The notes under the pieces were generated by a model. That model did not search any database and was not told the origin of the DNA. It saw only the letters and a program-made list of their open reading frames with translations. A stretch of 64,000 nt of DNA from CAWIKY01 sp963836905 (GTDB taxonomy: Bacteria > Pseudomonadota > Alphaproteobacteria > Caulobacterales > Hyphomonadaceae). The stretch covers positions 1,364,001-1,428,000 of the forward strand of contig CAWIKY010000006.1 in assembly GCA_963836905.1 (NCBI GenBank), given 5' to 3'. The position numbers and the translations under genes are program-made. Positions 26,967 to 34,807 of the stretch are shown piece by piece (the first letter of the stretch is position 1; the number at the start of each line of letters is the position of its first letter).

Positions 26967-28897
26967 CAGGCCTTTTCCGGACCGGTTCTTGCATACCGGT
27001 TTGACGAAGCATCAGCAAAGACGGGATTCCTGCCGGAGTTGCGCATGATTGCTTCCCGCATGATATCCTTCGCAATTGGCGCTGCATCCCTTGAGCCGCT
27101 ACCGGCATGTTCGGCGACGACTGCAACGGCGTATCGCGGTGCATCTTCTGGCGCAAAGCCAACGAAGAGTGCATGGTCCCGGAAGCGTCGCGGCAGGTCT
27201 TCGTTCTTGATAACGCCAGTGACACGTTCGGCAGCCGAGATGCGGCGCACTTGTGCCGTACCCGTCTTGCCGGCCATCCTCGGGCCACCGAGCTCGAGAT
27301 CGCCGACGCGAACGGCTGTTCCGCCGGTTGACGTAACTGCAATCATGGCCTGCTGAATCTTGCTCATGATCTCTTTGCTCGTATCGAGCGGAGGCGGAGC
27401 GGGAGACTGCAACCCGTCCGGTCCCTGGCCGATCAATCTTGGGACAACCTGGCTGCCAGTACCAGCGGCGATTCTCGCAACCATGACAGCAAGCTGCAGC
27501 GGCGAGCTCGTCAAATACCCCTGACCAATTCCGAAGTTGAGGGTTTCTCCCTGATACCAGGGTTGTCCAAGTGTTGCGCGTTTCCACGCATCATTCGGAA
27601 CCGTCCCCGATGCGCCCCCCGTTAGCCCAAGCTCGAAACGTTCTCCCAACCCGAACTTGTGAGACTCTGCGGAAAGCTTTTCCGCCCCCGTCCGCCTTGC
27701 AGCTTCGTAGAAATAGACATCGCAGGAGTTTGCGATAGCTCCCTGCAGGTTCATCGAGCCGTGTCCGCCGCGCTTCCAGCAGTGAAAGCGCCGGTTTCCG
27801 AACGGTATCGAACCGCCGCAGAACACATGGTCGTCCGGTCCCATCGTGCCAGCTTCAAGCGCGGCCGCGGCGACCAGCATCTTGAAGGTCGACCCAGGCG
27901 GATAAACACCGTCATAAGCCTTGTGATAGAGCGGCGATCTTTCATCGTCCCGCAACGCATTATAGTCGGTCGACGAAATCCCGTTCACAAAGTCATTCGG
28001 CTCGTAGGTTGGCGTGGAAACGAGAGCGAGAACGTCTCCGTTTCGAATATCGATGACGACAGCGGCTCCGGTGCCTTCACCAAAGCGGTCCATGGCCACC
28101 TGTTGCAAGGCGGCATCGACCGTGAGCCAGACATCCTGTCCTTCACGCGGCGCCGTTTCATCGTCTTCCAACACGCGGATGATACGTCCGGCGGCGTTCT
28201 TGATAAAACGCCGGTTGCCATAACTTCCCCGCAGCCAGACATCCGCTTGCCGTTCGACCCCAAGTCTACCGACCCGCATGTTGGGATGCTTGAGGATCCG
28301 GCGAAATGACTGGGCGGTCGCGCTGTCGAGGTCATCTGTCAGTCTTTCGATATCCCGGGCATTCGCGCGCGCAACGTACCCAAGGACATGCGCAAAAGTT
28401 CGTCCCATTGGATAGGATCGCGCCTCTGCCGCTTCGATGCGCACACCGGGCAGTTTGTGGCGGACTACACTTAGTCTTGTGAACTGTTCGTACGTCAGGT
28501 CAGCAGCAACTTCGATCGGAATAAAGGCTTCGCTGAACTTCAATTCTTCTCTGATGCGCTCGGCATCCACATCAGAAATTTCGATCTCACTACGGATCCG
28601 GCTGAGAACGCTGTCTATGTCGCCCGCTCCTTCGCGGGTTATGGCGACATTCCAGGACTGGCGGTGCGTCGCGAGCCGGGTTCCGAACCTGTCGAGGATC
28701 AGTCCGCGTCTGGCTGGCGTTGGCACGAGGCTGACCTCGTTACGCAGCGCGAATTCTTCATAACGTTCCGCCTCAGTCAACTGCAGGTAACCAAGCCGTC
28801 CGGCCAGAACTGCCCAGACAGCTGCACCTGCTCCACCCGCAAGCAAAGTGCGCCGGTTGATCAGATCGTTGCTGTAAGGTTTGTCCGAACCGGCCAT
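26966..28897 (-). CDS. mrdA: Penicillin-binding protein 2
   Basis: Class B PBP, the transpeptidase of cell elongation. 643 residues from the ATG at 28897, which shares its A with the stop of mreD (TGATG); the frame runs further upstream but only across mreD. Membrane anchor at about 18-36, pedestal and dimerisation domain (RRGLILDRFGTRLA), then transpeptidase motifs: STFK in YPPGSTFKML (nucleophile Ser), SCD in ANSCDVYFYEA, and KTGTAQ. It partners with RodA encoded next and MreC encoded upstream. Confidence 0.96.
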   Translation of the reverse strand: MAGSDKPYSNDLINRRTLLAGGAGAAVWAVLAGRLGYLQLTEAERYEEFALRNEVSLVPTPARRGLILDRFGTRLATHRQSWNVAITREGAGDIDSVLSRIRSEIEISDVDAERIREELKFSEAFIPIEVAADLTYEQFTRLSVVRHKLPGVRIEAAEARSYPMGRTFAHVLGYVARANARDIERLTDDLDSATAQSFRRILKHPNMRVGRLGVERQADVWLRGSYGNRRFIKNAAGRIIRVLEDDETAPREGQDVWLTVDAALQQVAMDRFGEGTGAAVVIDIRNGDVLALVSTPTYEPNDFVNGISSTDYNALRDDERSPLYHKAYDGVYPPGSTFKMLVAAAALEAGTMGPDDHVFCGGSIPFGNRRFHCWKRGGHGSMNLQGAIANSCDVYFYEAARRTGAEKLSAESHKFGLGERFELGLTGGASGTVPNDAWKRATLGQPWYQGETLNFGIGQGYLTSSPLQLAVMVARIAAGTGSQVVPRLIGQGPDGLQSPAPPPLDTSKEIMSKIQQAMIAVTSTGGTAVRVGDLELGGPRMAGKTGTAQVRRISAAERVTGVIKNEDLPRRFRDHALFVGFAPEDAPRYAVAVVAEHAGSGSRDAAPIAKDIMREAIMRNSGRNPVFADASSNRYARTGPEKA

Positions 28898-29430
28898 CAG
28901 GTTTTGCTCTCCAGGTTCTGCCCAGCGTAGAGACGCCGCAAGGGTATATAAAGAGCCGCTGTCACAAGAAACTGAGTTATCAGCAGCGTTATACTGACAG
29001 AATCTGCAATCACCAGAATCAACCAGGTAGATGCAACGAAGCCCGCCAGAAGTGAAAGCGCGTCGCCTGCCAACGACGCCAAACCTGTCCGGTCTCCTAT
29101 GCCCTGATGAGAAAAGATGCCGGCGACGATGAAGACAGTCAGGTGAATTGCCACCCAGCATCCAAGCGGTGCCTCTGTGACAATGTCTGCGATCAAGCCG
29201 AAAGCCACAAGCAAAGCGAGCTTCAGGAAACCGGACCGGCTTCCACCCCAGCCAATTGCTGCCCACAAGCCCGCGAGAGGCCAGACATTTGAAAGCCCGA
29301 CAAAGGGTGCCAGAACCAGTCCCAGATATCCAGTCAGCAGCACAAGAAGGATGCTCGTCACGAAACGAATGATCGAAGCCGAAGCCATCTCACTCGACGC
29401 GGTAAAGACAGAAGGGTGCGTACGGGCCAT
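28897..29430 (-). CDS. mreD: Rod shape-determining protein MreD
   Basis: 177-residue inner-membrane protein with five to six hydrophobic segments, linking MreC to the elongation machinery. MreD is poorly conserved; the call rests on size, membrane topology (LLVLLTGYLGLVLAPFVGLSNVWPLAGLWAAIGWGGSRSG, GLIADIVTEAPLGCWVAIHL) and position between mreC and mrdA. The GLIADI-PLG stretch is the usual MreD mark. Start and stop overlap both neighbours by one codon or less. Confidence 0.9.
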   Translation of the reverse strand: MARTHPSVFTASSEMASASIIRFVTSILLVLLTGYLGLVLAPFVGLSNVWPLAGLWAAIGWGGSRSGFLKLALLVAFGLIADIVTEAPLGCWVAIHLTVFIVAGIFSHQGIGDRTGLASLAGDALSLLAGFVASTWLILVIADSVSITLLITQFLVTAALYIPLRRLYAGQNLESKT

Positions 29431-30320
29431 TACTCTGTGGCTCCCTCCGGAATCGGCTCGCTTGCGGGCAGTTCATCTGGCGGGGTGTCGTCAATGCCGC
29501 CCGAAGGTGCGGGAATTGGAGCGGGCGGCAGTATGCGAACGAAATCCAGAGGCGCATCCGCAAAGGCAAGTCGAGCTGCCCAACTGGTCCCGGACTGAAC
29601 CACCTGCCCGACCGCAAGGCCTGGAGGGAACGCTCCGCCCTCGCCGGTTGTCAGCAGGACTTCCCCGTTTACAAATGGGTCATTCTCCGGCTTGTCATTG
29701 AGGCGTCCGGTTTGATCACCCTGTCCGCCAGACAGGATCGCGCGAACACCGCTTATCTCTCCCATGACGGGAACGCGGCTGTTGAAGTCTGTGACCAGCA
29801 GGATTCTGGAAGAGCGGTCACCCACGCGAATGACCCGGCCGACAAGGCCTCGCGTGTTCACGGCGATTGCACCTTCCCGAACGTTATTGAACCGGCCCGC
29901 GTTTGCGAGACAAGTCTCGGCAAAAGGTCCGTTTGTTTCAGAAACGATCCTTGCCGACACACCGCTCGGCAAAGGTTCGCCCATCAGGTCAAGCATCGTC
30001 TCATAGCGTTCGATTCGCTCGGCCATCGAGATTGCCGCATCGCGCCAGAGTGCCAGCTGACGGTTCTCGACCCGAAGCGCCTCGACTTCTTTCTGGGCAT
30101 CCCACATGTCCGCCAGTCGCTGGAACGGTCCGAAGGGCCTGCTTGGTGAAGAGACCACCACCACTTCGTCGACGCGCGCACGCAGGCTATCTGTGCGTTC
30201 ACGTACACCGGGCGCCGTCTGGACCATGATCAGGGCAAGTGACCCGACCAGCACCATCACGGCTACTGTTCTTACCGGCGCTGAAGGACCGGTCCTGTGC
30301 CCGCCTGCCTTTTTCGCCAT
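29430..30320 (-). CDS. mreC: Rod shape-determining protein MreC
   Basis: 296 residues from the ATG at 30320, preceded by AGGAGG at a good distance; the open frame upstream reaches 30449 inside mreB's tail and is ignored. One membrane anchor at about 16-36, a coiled coil at about 75-105 (KEVEALRVENRQLALW), then the beta-rich periplasmic domain (SRILLVTDFNSRVPVMGEISGVRAIL, GEVLLTTGEGGAFPPGLAVGQV). The last 40 residues are Pro/Glu-rich and disordered. It activates PBP2 by family knowledge. Confidence 0.95.
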   Translation of the reverse strand: MAKKAGGHRTGPSAPVRTVAVMVLVGSLALIMVQTAPGVRERTDSLRARVDEVVVVSSPSRPFGPFQRLADMWDAQKEVEALRVENRQLALWRDAAISMAERIERYETMLDLMGEPLPSGVSARIVSETNGPFAETCLANAGRFNNVREGAIAVNTRGLVGRVIRVGDRSSRILLVTDFNSRVPVMGEISGVRAILSGGQGDQTGRLNDKPENDPFVNGEVLLTTGEGGAFPPGLAVGQVVQSGTSWAARLAFADAPLDFVRILPPAPIPAPSGGIDDTPPDELPASEPIPEGATE

Positions 30321-30354
30321 ATGAGCATACCTCCTGGTACGAAGGCGGAGCTGA

Positions 30355-31395
30355 TCAGACTTCCGGTGAGAGAATGCCGCGCATGCTCGAGAAGTTTTCG
30401 AGCACCTTTCCGCAGCCAAGTACGACGCAGCGGAGCGGATCATCTGCAATTGTCACCGGCAACTGGGTTCGCTCGCGGATCACGACATCAAGATTACGCA
30501 GCAGTGCGCCGCCGCCCGTAAGGACAATACCTTTGTCGACGATATCAGCGGCCAGCTCGGGAGGCATTGCCTCCAGCGCGGTCTTCACAGCATCGATGAT
30601 AGCCTGAACAGGTTCAGCCAAAGAATCCGCCACCATCGCCTCAGTGATCTCGGCTTCCTTGGGGACCCCATTCATCAGATCGCGCCCCTTGATTTCCAGG
30701 GACATGCCATGGCCATCATCGGGTGCTCTTGCCGTTCCGACTTCCTTCTTGATCCGCTCGGCGGACATTTCACCGATCAGCATGTTTTCATGGCGACGCA
30801 GATAATTGACGATGGACTCATCCATCCGGTCACCGCCGACACGTACCGACCGCGAATAGACAATGCCACCAAGCGAGAGCACGGCGACTTCAGTGGTTCC
30901 CCCACCAATATCGACAACCATTGACCCCGAGGGCTCGTCGATTGGCAGACCGGCACCAATAGCGGCGGCCATTGGCTCGTCAATCAACTCGACCTGACGT
31001 GCACCGGCCTGAAGTGCTGACTGGTGGATAGCGCGGCGTTCGACCGGTGTTGCGCCGGACGGAACGCAGATCACGATCAAAGGCGATACGAAAGCACGCC
31101 GGTTGTGTACCTTGCGGATGAACTGTTTGATCATCTCCTCGGCGACTTCGAAGTCGGCGATGACTTCGTCCCGCATCGGGCGAACAGCCTCCATGGCGAT
31201 CGGCGTCTTGCCAAGCATGAGCTTGGCATCCGTGCCGACCGCATAGAAGACTTTCCGGTTTCCTTCGGTCCTGTAGGCAACCACCGACGGTTCGTCGATG
31301 ACCACACCCTGGCCTTTGACATAGACCAGCGTATTTGCCGTGCCGAGGTCGATGGCCATGTCGGTCGACAAAAGACCTAGGAGACTTCCAATCAT
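30355..31395 (-). CDS. mreB: Rod shape-determining protein MreB
   Basis: Actin-like ATPase that forms membrane-bound filaments and orients wall synthesis. 346 residues. Nucleotide-binding signatures: DLGTANTLVYVKG (phosphate 1), VVDIGGGTTEVAVLS (phosphate 2) and VLTGGGALLRNLD (adenosine). First gene of the mreB-mreC-mreD-mrdA-rodA operon, with mreC starting 34 nt downstream. The upstream spacer contains a CtrA-like box. Confidence 0.97.
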   Translation of the reverse strand: MIGSLLGLLSTDMAIDLGTANTLVYVKGQGVVIDEPSVVAYRTEGNRKVFYAVGTDAKLMLGKTPIAMEAVRPMRDEVIADFEVAEEMIKQFIRKVHNRRAFVSPLIVICVPSGATPVERRAIHQSALQAGARQVELIDEPMAAAIGAGLPIDEPSGSMVVDIGGGTTEVAVLSLGGIVYSRSVRVGGDRMDESIVNYLRRHENMLIGEMSAERIKKEVGTARAPDDGHGMSLEIKGRDLMNGVPKEAEITEAMVADSLAEPVQAIIDAVKTALEAMPPELAADIVDKGIVLTGGGALLRNLDVVIRERTQLPVTIADDPLRCVVLGCGKVLENFSSMRGILSPEV

Positions 31396-31472
31396 AGAGA
31401 ACCGCCGTTTCCCGTTCTGCGGACCGAATCCGCCGGATAGTTAAGAGTAATGATTCCTATCGGCTTGTGCCG

Positions 31473-31487
31473 TTTATGGATTATTAA
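31473..31487 (-). promoter_or_regulatory. CtrA-like box upstream of mreB
   Basis: On the minus strand the sequence reads TTAA, seven bases, TAAA, one mismatch from the CtrA consensus TTAA-N7-TTAA. It lies about 80 nt upstream of the mreB start in a 256-nt spacer. In Caulobacter-type bacteria CtrA ties such genes to the cell cycle. A single one-mismatch AT-rich site can occur by chance. Confidence 0.25.
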
Positions 31488-31651
31488 CGCAAGCGCACGA
31501 TCCGATAGAAAATAACGCTGATGGAACAAACCGTTCCGATAACGACGCAACGCTCCAAAGCCGCGCCACGTCTGCTTTCAATCAACAATGCGAACGAATT
31601 GAGGCAGACTGTGTCCCCAGAGGCTCTGCCTGGTGAAAGCGGATGTCGAGG

Positions 31652-32374
31652 CTATGTCCAGCGACTGAACTTGTAGATCAGGCGGCGGCCAATTCCCGCT
31701 ATCGTAGGAGCAGGCTGAACGGTCTGGCTGGCGTTGGCATATGCCCCGAACGCGGCTGTTTCGTCCGGGCTCTGGCAACTGACAGGTGTCGTCGAACCCG
31801 TTCCATCCGTCTCGTCTCGCAAGCGAATTGGATAGCCTTTTCCCCATCGGGCAACTGGCTCCACATTCAGGCCCCCTGCCCTGCAGGTTTCGTCAGCTCT
31901 CTCCTCGGTCTGCGCCGGGGTAGTCTTTGAAGCGGCAGGTGCGTTTAAATCACCTACGAAATCATTCGCGGTCGCTGCACCTTCATGCCGTCCGGAAGGA
32001 TCATAAACCGCATCGGACCGAGAGATCGCAGCAAGGCCGGCAGTCTCTTCATCTGTGCCATCATGCGTCGACGGGATAACCCAGCGTGTCCCCTCCGATC
32101 CGGTTTTTTGTCCGCACGCGTCTGGAAAGTCCGATACGCCATCGCGGCCTTGGTGACGCGCCATTGCTGCTACCAGATCGCTATGACCGCAAGACTGCAT
32201 GCTTGCATCGGAGGAAGCTTCAGGGATCTGAGTAACCGATTCGTGCAACGTCGATGACGGCGACGTTGGCGTGGTCGCGGCAAGTGCAGCAACACGCGAT
32301 CTGACCTCGTCCTGATCCGGAAACCGGGCCTCTGAACGGTTTGGCTGTGTGCTTGAAGCCTCAAGTCTGTTCAC
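31652..32374 (-). CDS. Hypothetical disordered protein
   Basis: About 240 residues if begun at the GTG at 32374 (VNRLEASSTQ), which overlaps the end of the upstream gene; an ATG at 32410 would also be in frame. Low complexity: rich in Ser, Thr, Ala, Asp and Glu, with scattered Cys and no predicted domain, signal or membrane segment. A short basic C-terminus (IGRRLIYKFSRW) is the only ordered-looking part. No family recognised. Start overlap with the upstream conserved-looking gene supports a two-gene transcript, but a non-coding or frameshifted origin is possible. Confidence 0.4.
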   Translation of the reverse strand: MNRLEASSTQPNRSEARFPDQDEVRSRVAALAATTPTSPSSTLHESVTQIPEASSDASMQSCGHSDLVAAMARHQGRDGVSDFPDACGQKTGSEGTRWVIPSTHDGTDEETAGLAAISRSDAVYDPSGRHEGAATANDFVGDLNAPAASKTTPAQTEERADETCRAGGLNVEPVARWGKGYPIRLRDETDGTGSTTPVSCQSPDETAAFGAYANASQTVQPAPTIAGIGRRLIYKFSRWT

Positions 32375-32738
32375 CTCGGAAAACGAATTCGTCAGAATCC
32401 ATACCGGCATCGTCCAGTGCGGCAAGGATGTCGCTGACGGCTGCTTTTCCAGCATCTACCCGAGCCAGAGCCTCTTTGGCCGTATCGTGGATAAGCTCAT
32501 CATATGTTCGACCGTAGTGAGAACTTCTCTCGGACAGGGTCGGGCCTTCAAGCCGCTCCAGCGTTCGGCCCGTCAAATCACTTACAGTAAGGACGACCGG
32601 TTTCTCCCTGAGCCCGATCAGGTATCCGCGCGTCTCATAAAGGACCTGACCGTTCGAAGCATCGCGCCAGACAATTTTCCCCGCCGACGTCATTTCGCTT
32701 AGGCGTTCGATCAGCCGTTTCGAGTTTGCATGGAGCAT
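32361..32738 (-). CDS. Conserved-looking hypothetical protein
   Basis: 125 residues, unrecognised. It has a well-balanced soluble composition: an N-terminal helix (MLHANSKRLIERLSEM), beta strands (GKIVWRDASNGQVLYETRGYLIGLREKPVVLTVSDL) and a C-terminal helical part (DELIHDTAKEALARVDAGKAAVSDILAALDDAGM). No signal peptide. The gene lies between the mre cluster and the TlpA/dehalogenase pair, all minus strand, with gaps too large to assume one operon. Confidence 0.65.
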   Translation of the reverse strand: MLHANSKRLIERLSEMTSAGKIVWRDASNGQVLYETRGYLIGLREKPVVLTVSDLTGRTLERLEGPTLSERSSHYGRTYDELIHDTAKEALARVDAGKAAVSDILAALDDAGMDSDEFVFRGEQT

Positions 32739-32888
32739 TACACATTACTTTCGGCGCTCAGAGGCCGTCCGCATTACCAGCATGAACGGTTCGATCAAGC
32801 CGGATATACCGGACCGGAGCGAGCCGGAACAGCCGATGCAAGCACTGTAGCGCTACCCTGACCTGAAGAGCCTGAGCGCTACGGAAGC

Positions 32889-33557
32889 CTAACCGCCAGC
32901 CATAACCCTTTTGATATCTGACAGAAACTGGTCTACCGGCGCGTCGCCTGCAGCAGAAAACTCGCTGCGATAGCCGCGTACGATCCCTTCCGGATCGACA
33001 AGCAAATAACTTGGTGTCCAGGATATCTTGAAGGCATCGCGGATAGATGCGTCCTGATCGATCACCGTCGGATAGGTATAGCCTTTCGCCTCGAAGTACC
33101 TCTCTACCGATCCGAACTTGCCAAACGCCTCGCCAGCACGGCTGGCGCTCGGTGGTGTGTGTATGGACAGAAACCTGACGGTCCCGTCGGCTTCCAGCCG
33201 GTCTGAGAGTTCCTTGACGTAGGGCGCATCAGCCATGCAGTCGCCGCACCAAATTCCCCAGACATCGATTACCGTCCAGTTTCCAGCCAGATCCTCCCGG
33301 GCAATTTCGTTTCCGGACAGGTCAGTCCCTGAAAAGGCCGGAATGGGTTCACCCAGAAGGGCGTAACCGAAGGGTCGACCATACGCGTCACGTGGTACAC
33401 CTGCCTCATCGATCCTCGCGTTCTCCGGGATCTCGCTCACCTCGGTGATAAAGCCGGTCGCCGGCGGTGGGTCTGACGGGCCACACCCCGTTGCCAGAAT
33501 GGCCAGACAGAAAGCCGAAGCCAGCAACCCTCCGGTCAATATTTTCCTGGATCTCAT
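32889..33557 (-). CDS. TlpA-like thiol:disulfide reductase lipoprotein
   Basis: 222 residues. A signal with lipobox LATGC predicts a lipid-anchored envelope protein. The thioredoxin fold begins at about 75 with SGNEIAREDLAGNWTVIDVWGIWCGDC; the redox pair is CGDC, unusual against the common WCxPC because Asp replaces Pro. The cis-Pro loop is ISWTPSYLLVDPEG. It overlaps the haloalkane dehalogenase stop by 4 nt and is therefore its translational partner, though the link in function is not obvious. Confidence 0.88.
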   Translation of the reverse strand: MRSRKILTGGLLASAFCLAILATGCGPSDPPPATGFITEVSEIPENARIDEAGVPRDAYGRPFGYALLGEPIPAFSGTDLSGNEIAREDLAGNWTVIDVWGIWCGDCMADAPYVKELSDRLEADGTVRFLSIHTPPSASRAGEAFGKFGSVERYFEAKGYTYPTVIDQDASIRDAFKISWTPSYLLVDPEGIVRGYRSEFSAAGDAPVDQFLSDIKRVMAGG

Positions 33558-34459
33558 TTCATATCTCCAAACGTCCGAAGTGCAGCCCGCGCGATTGCTT
33601 CGCCTTGCTCCTGCACGAAGTGTCCGCCATCCTCGACTTTCATGGGGTCAGGACACCCTTTGATCGTCTGCCGCAAACTTTCCATTTGTTGCGGTCCGAG
33701 AACCGGGTCCTGCATGCCAATCGCCATGAAGCTTTCACCGTTCCAGTCACGAGACCAGAACTTCAACGCACGTTTGGACGTTTCAACGCCCTGCATGTCC
33801 GGTTCGACCATCACCAGTTCCGGAAACCGTCTTACGCCGGCCTTGTAGGACACGTCCGGAAACGGAGCCCCATATGCTGCAGCTTCTGCATCCGAAAGCC
33901 CTGGTATCGCGCGCTGCATCAGCGCACCAACGTCCATATCGGGCTGGCTGGCGCTGAAAGCCTTCCATGCAATGAACCCGTCACCCGGGCTCTGCCCGGT
34001 TGCGAACGCGGTATTCATTACGATCAGCCTCTCAAACCGCTGCGGCATATCCTGCGGGAGCGTCAGTCCGAGCAGGCCGCCCCAATCCTGGCAAACCAGC
34101 GTGATATTGCGAAGGTCCAGCGCGGCGACGAGGGCAAGCTTCATGTTGCGATGAAAGTCAAAGGTATAGACGCTATCGTCCACTGGCTTGTCGGACCGTC
34201 CGAACCCCAGCCAGTCGGGAGCAATGACGCGCGCGCCGCTTTCTAGAAAGACGGGGATCATCTTGCGGTAAAGATAGCTCCAGCTCGGCTGTCCATGCAG
34301 GCAGAGAAAGACCTGCTCCGCGTCTTGCGGACCTTCGTCGACGTAATGGACGCGCAACCCTTCATAGCCATCCAGCTCATCGGTATAGTTCGGCTCGAAT
34401 GACCAGCCGGGCAGATCGCTGAAGCGGTCTTCAGGGGTTCGTTGTGCATCTATGGTCAT
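33554..34459 (-). CDS. Haloalkane dehalogenase, subfamily I (DhlA/DhmA-like)
   Basis: Alpha/beta hydrolase that cleaves carbon-halogen bonds hydrolytically. 301 residues. The sequence follows DhlA from end to end: HGQPSWSYLYRKM (halide/oxyanion region), GFGRSDKPVDD, LRNITLVCQDWGG with nucleophile D125 followed by halide-binding Trp, the catalytic acid likely in GMQDPVLGP, and catalytic His in DGGHFVQEQGE. A second Trp in FIAWKAFSAS aligns with the other halide-binding Trp. DhlA has Glu where this protein has Gln in HGQPSW. Cytoplasmic. Substrate range cannot be read from sequence. Confidence 0.88.
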   Translation of the reverse strand: MTIDAQRTPEDRFSDLPGWSFEPNYTDELDGYEGLRVHYVDEGPQDAEQVFLCLHGQPSWSYLYRKMIPVFLESGARVIAPDWLGFGRSDKPVDDSVYTFDFHRNMKLALVAALDLRNITLVCQDWGGLLGLTLPQDMPQRFERLIVMNTAFATGQSPGDGFIAWKAFSASQPDMDVGALMQRAIPGLSDAEAAAYGAPFPDVSYKAGVRRFPELVMVEPDMQGVETSKRALKFWSRDWNGESFMAIGMQDPVLGPQQMESLRQTIKGCPDPMKVEDGGHFVQEQGEAIARAALRTFGDMK

Positions 34460-34807
34460 ATGATGTCCTCGTACCTTTGTTCTTCAAGTGGGTTTCTCTC
34501 CCGCCATGCTGTTTAAGGACTAACGCGCAAACCCCGCGACGAGAACTCCTCTCTCATCGGCTGCGGTAGGAAACCGGAACATGTGCAGGCAACTTGTTGC
34601 CACCGCGCAACACCGGTAGCGCGAACTGTCTATTATCCGTATGCGGTCAACTTTTGCGCTTGATCGCGATGCCTGCGGGTTCCTAAAATACGGGAAAAAG
34701 TCCTGCCCACAGGACCGGGGAGAAAAAGAGAGTGTGCGCCGCCAGGCCGAGACACCAGTTTTTCGTTCAGCCATTAGCTCAAGCCATTCTCCAGGGGAAA
34801 GACCAAC
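34460..34807. other. Divergent intergenic region before the TonB receptor
   Basis: 348 nt between the dehalogenase and TonB-receptor starts. It contains a fair promoter for the receptor at 34660-34689 and a small inverted repeat ggcaac-tt-gttgcc at 34588-34601. No credible gene; the short frames here have no ribosome-binding site. I see no Fur-box-like sequence strong enough to report. Confidence 0.5.
34660..34689 (+). promoter_or_regulatory. Putative sigma70 promoter of the TonB-dependent receptor
   Basis: TTGATC at 34660-34665, an 18-nt spacer and TAAAAT at 34684-34689. This predicts a leader of about 110 nt before the ATG at 34808, which is preceded by AGGGGAAAG. Confidence 0.45.

Noticed and set aside
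28898..29266. N-terminal extension of the PBP2 frame
   Set aside because: It overlaps mreD in another frame; the TGATG overlap at 28897 is the natural start.
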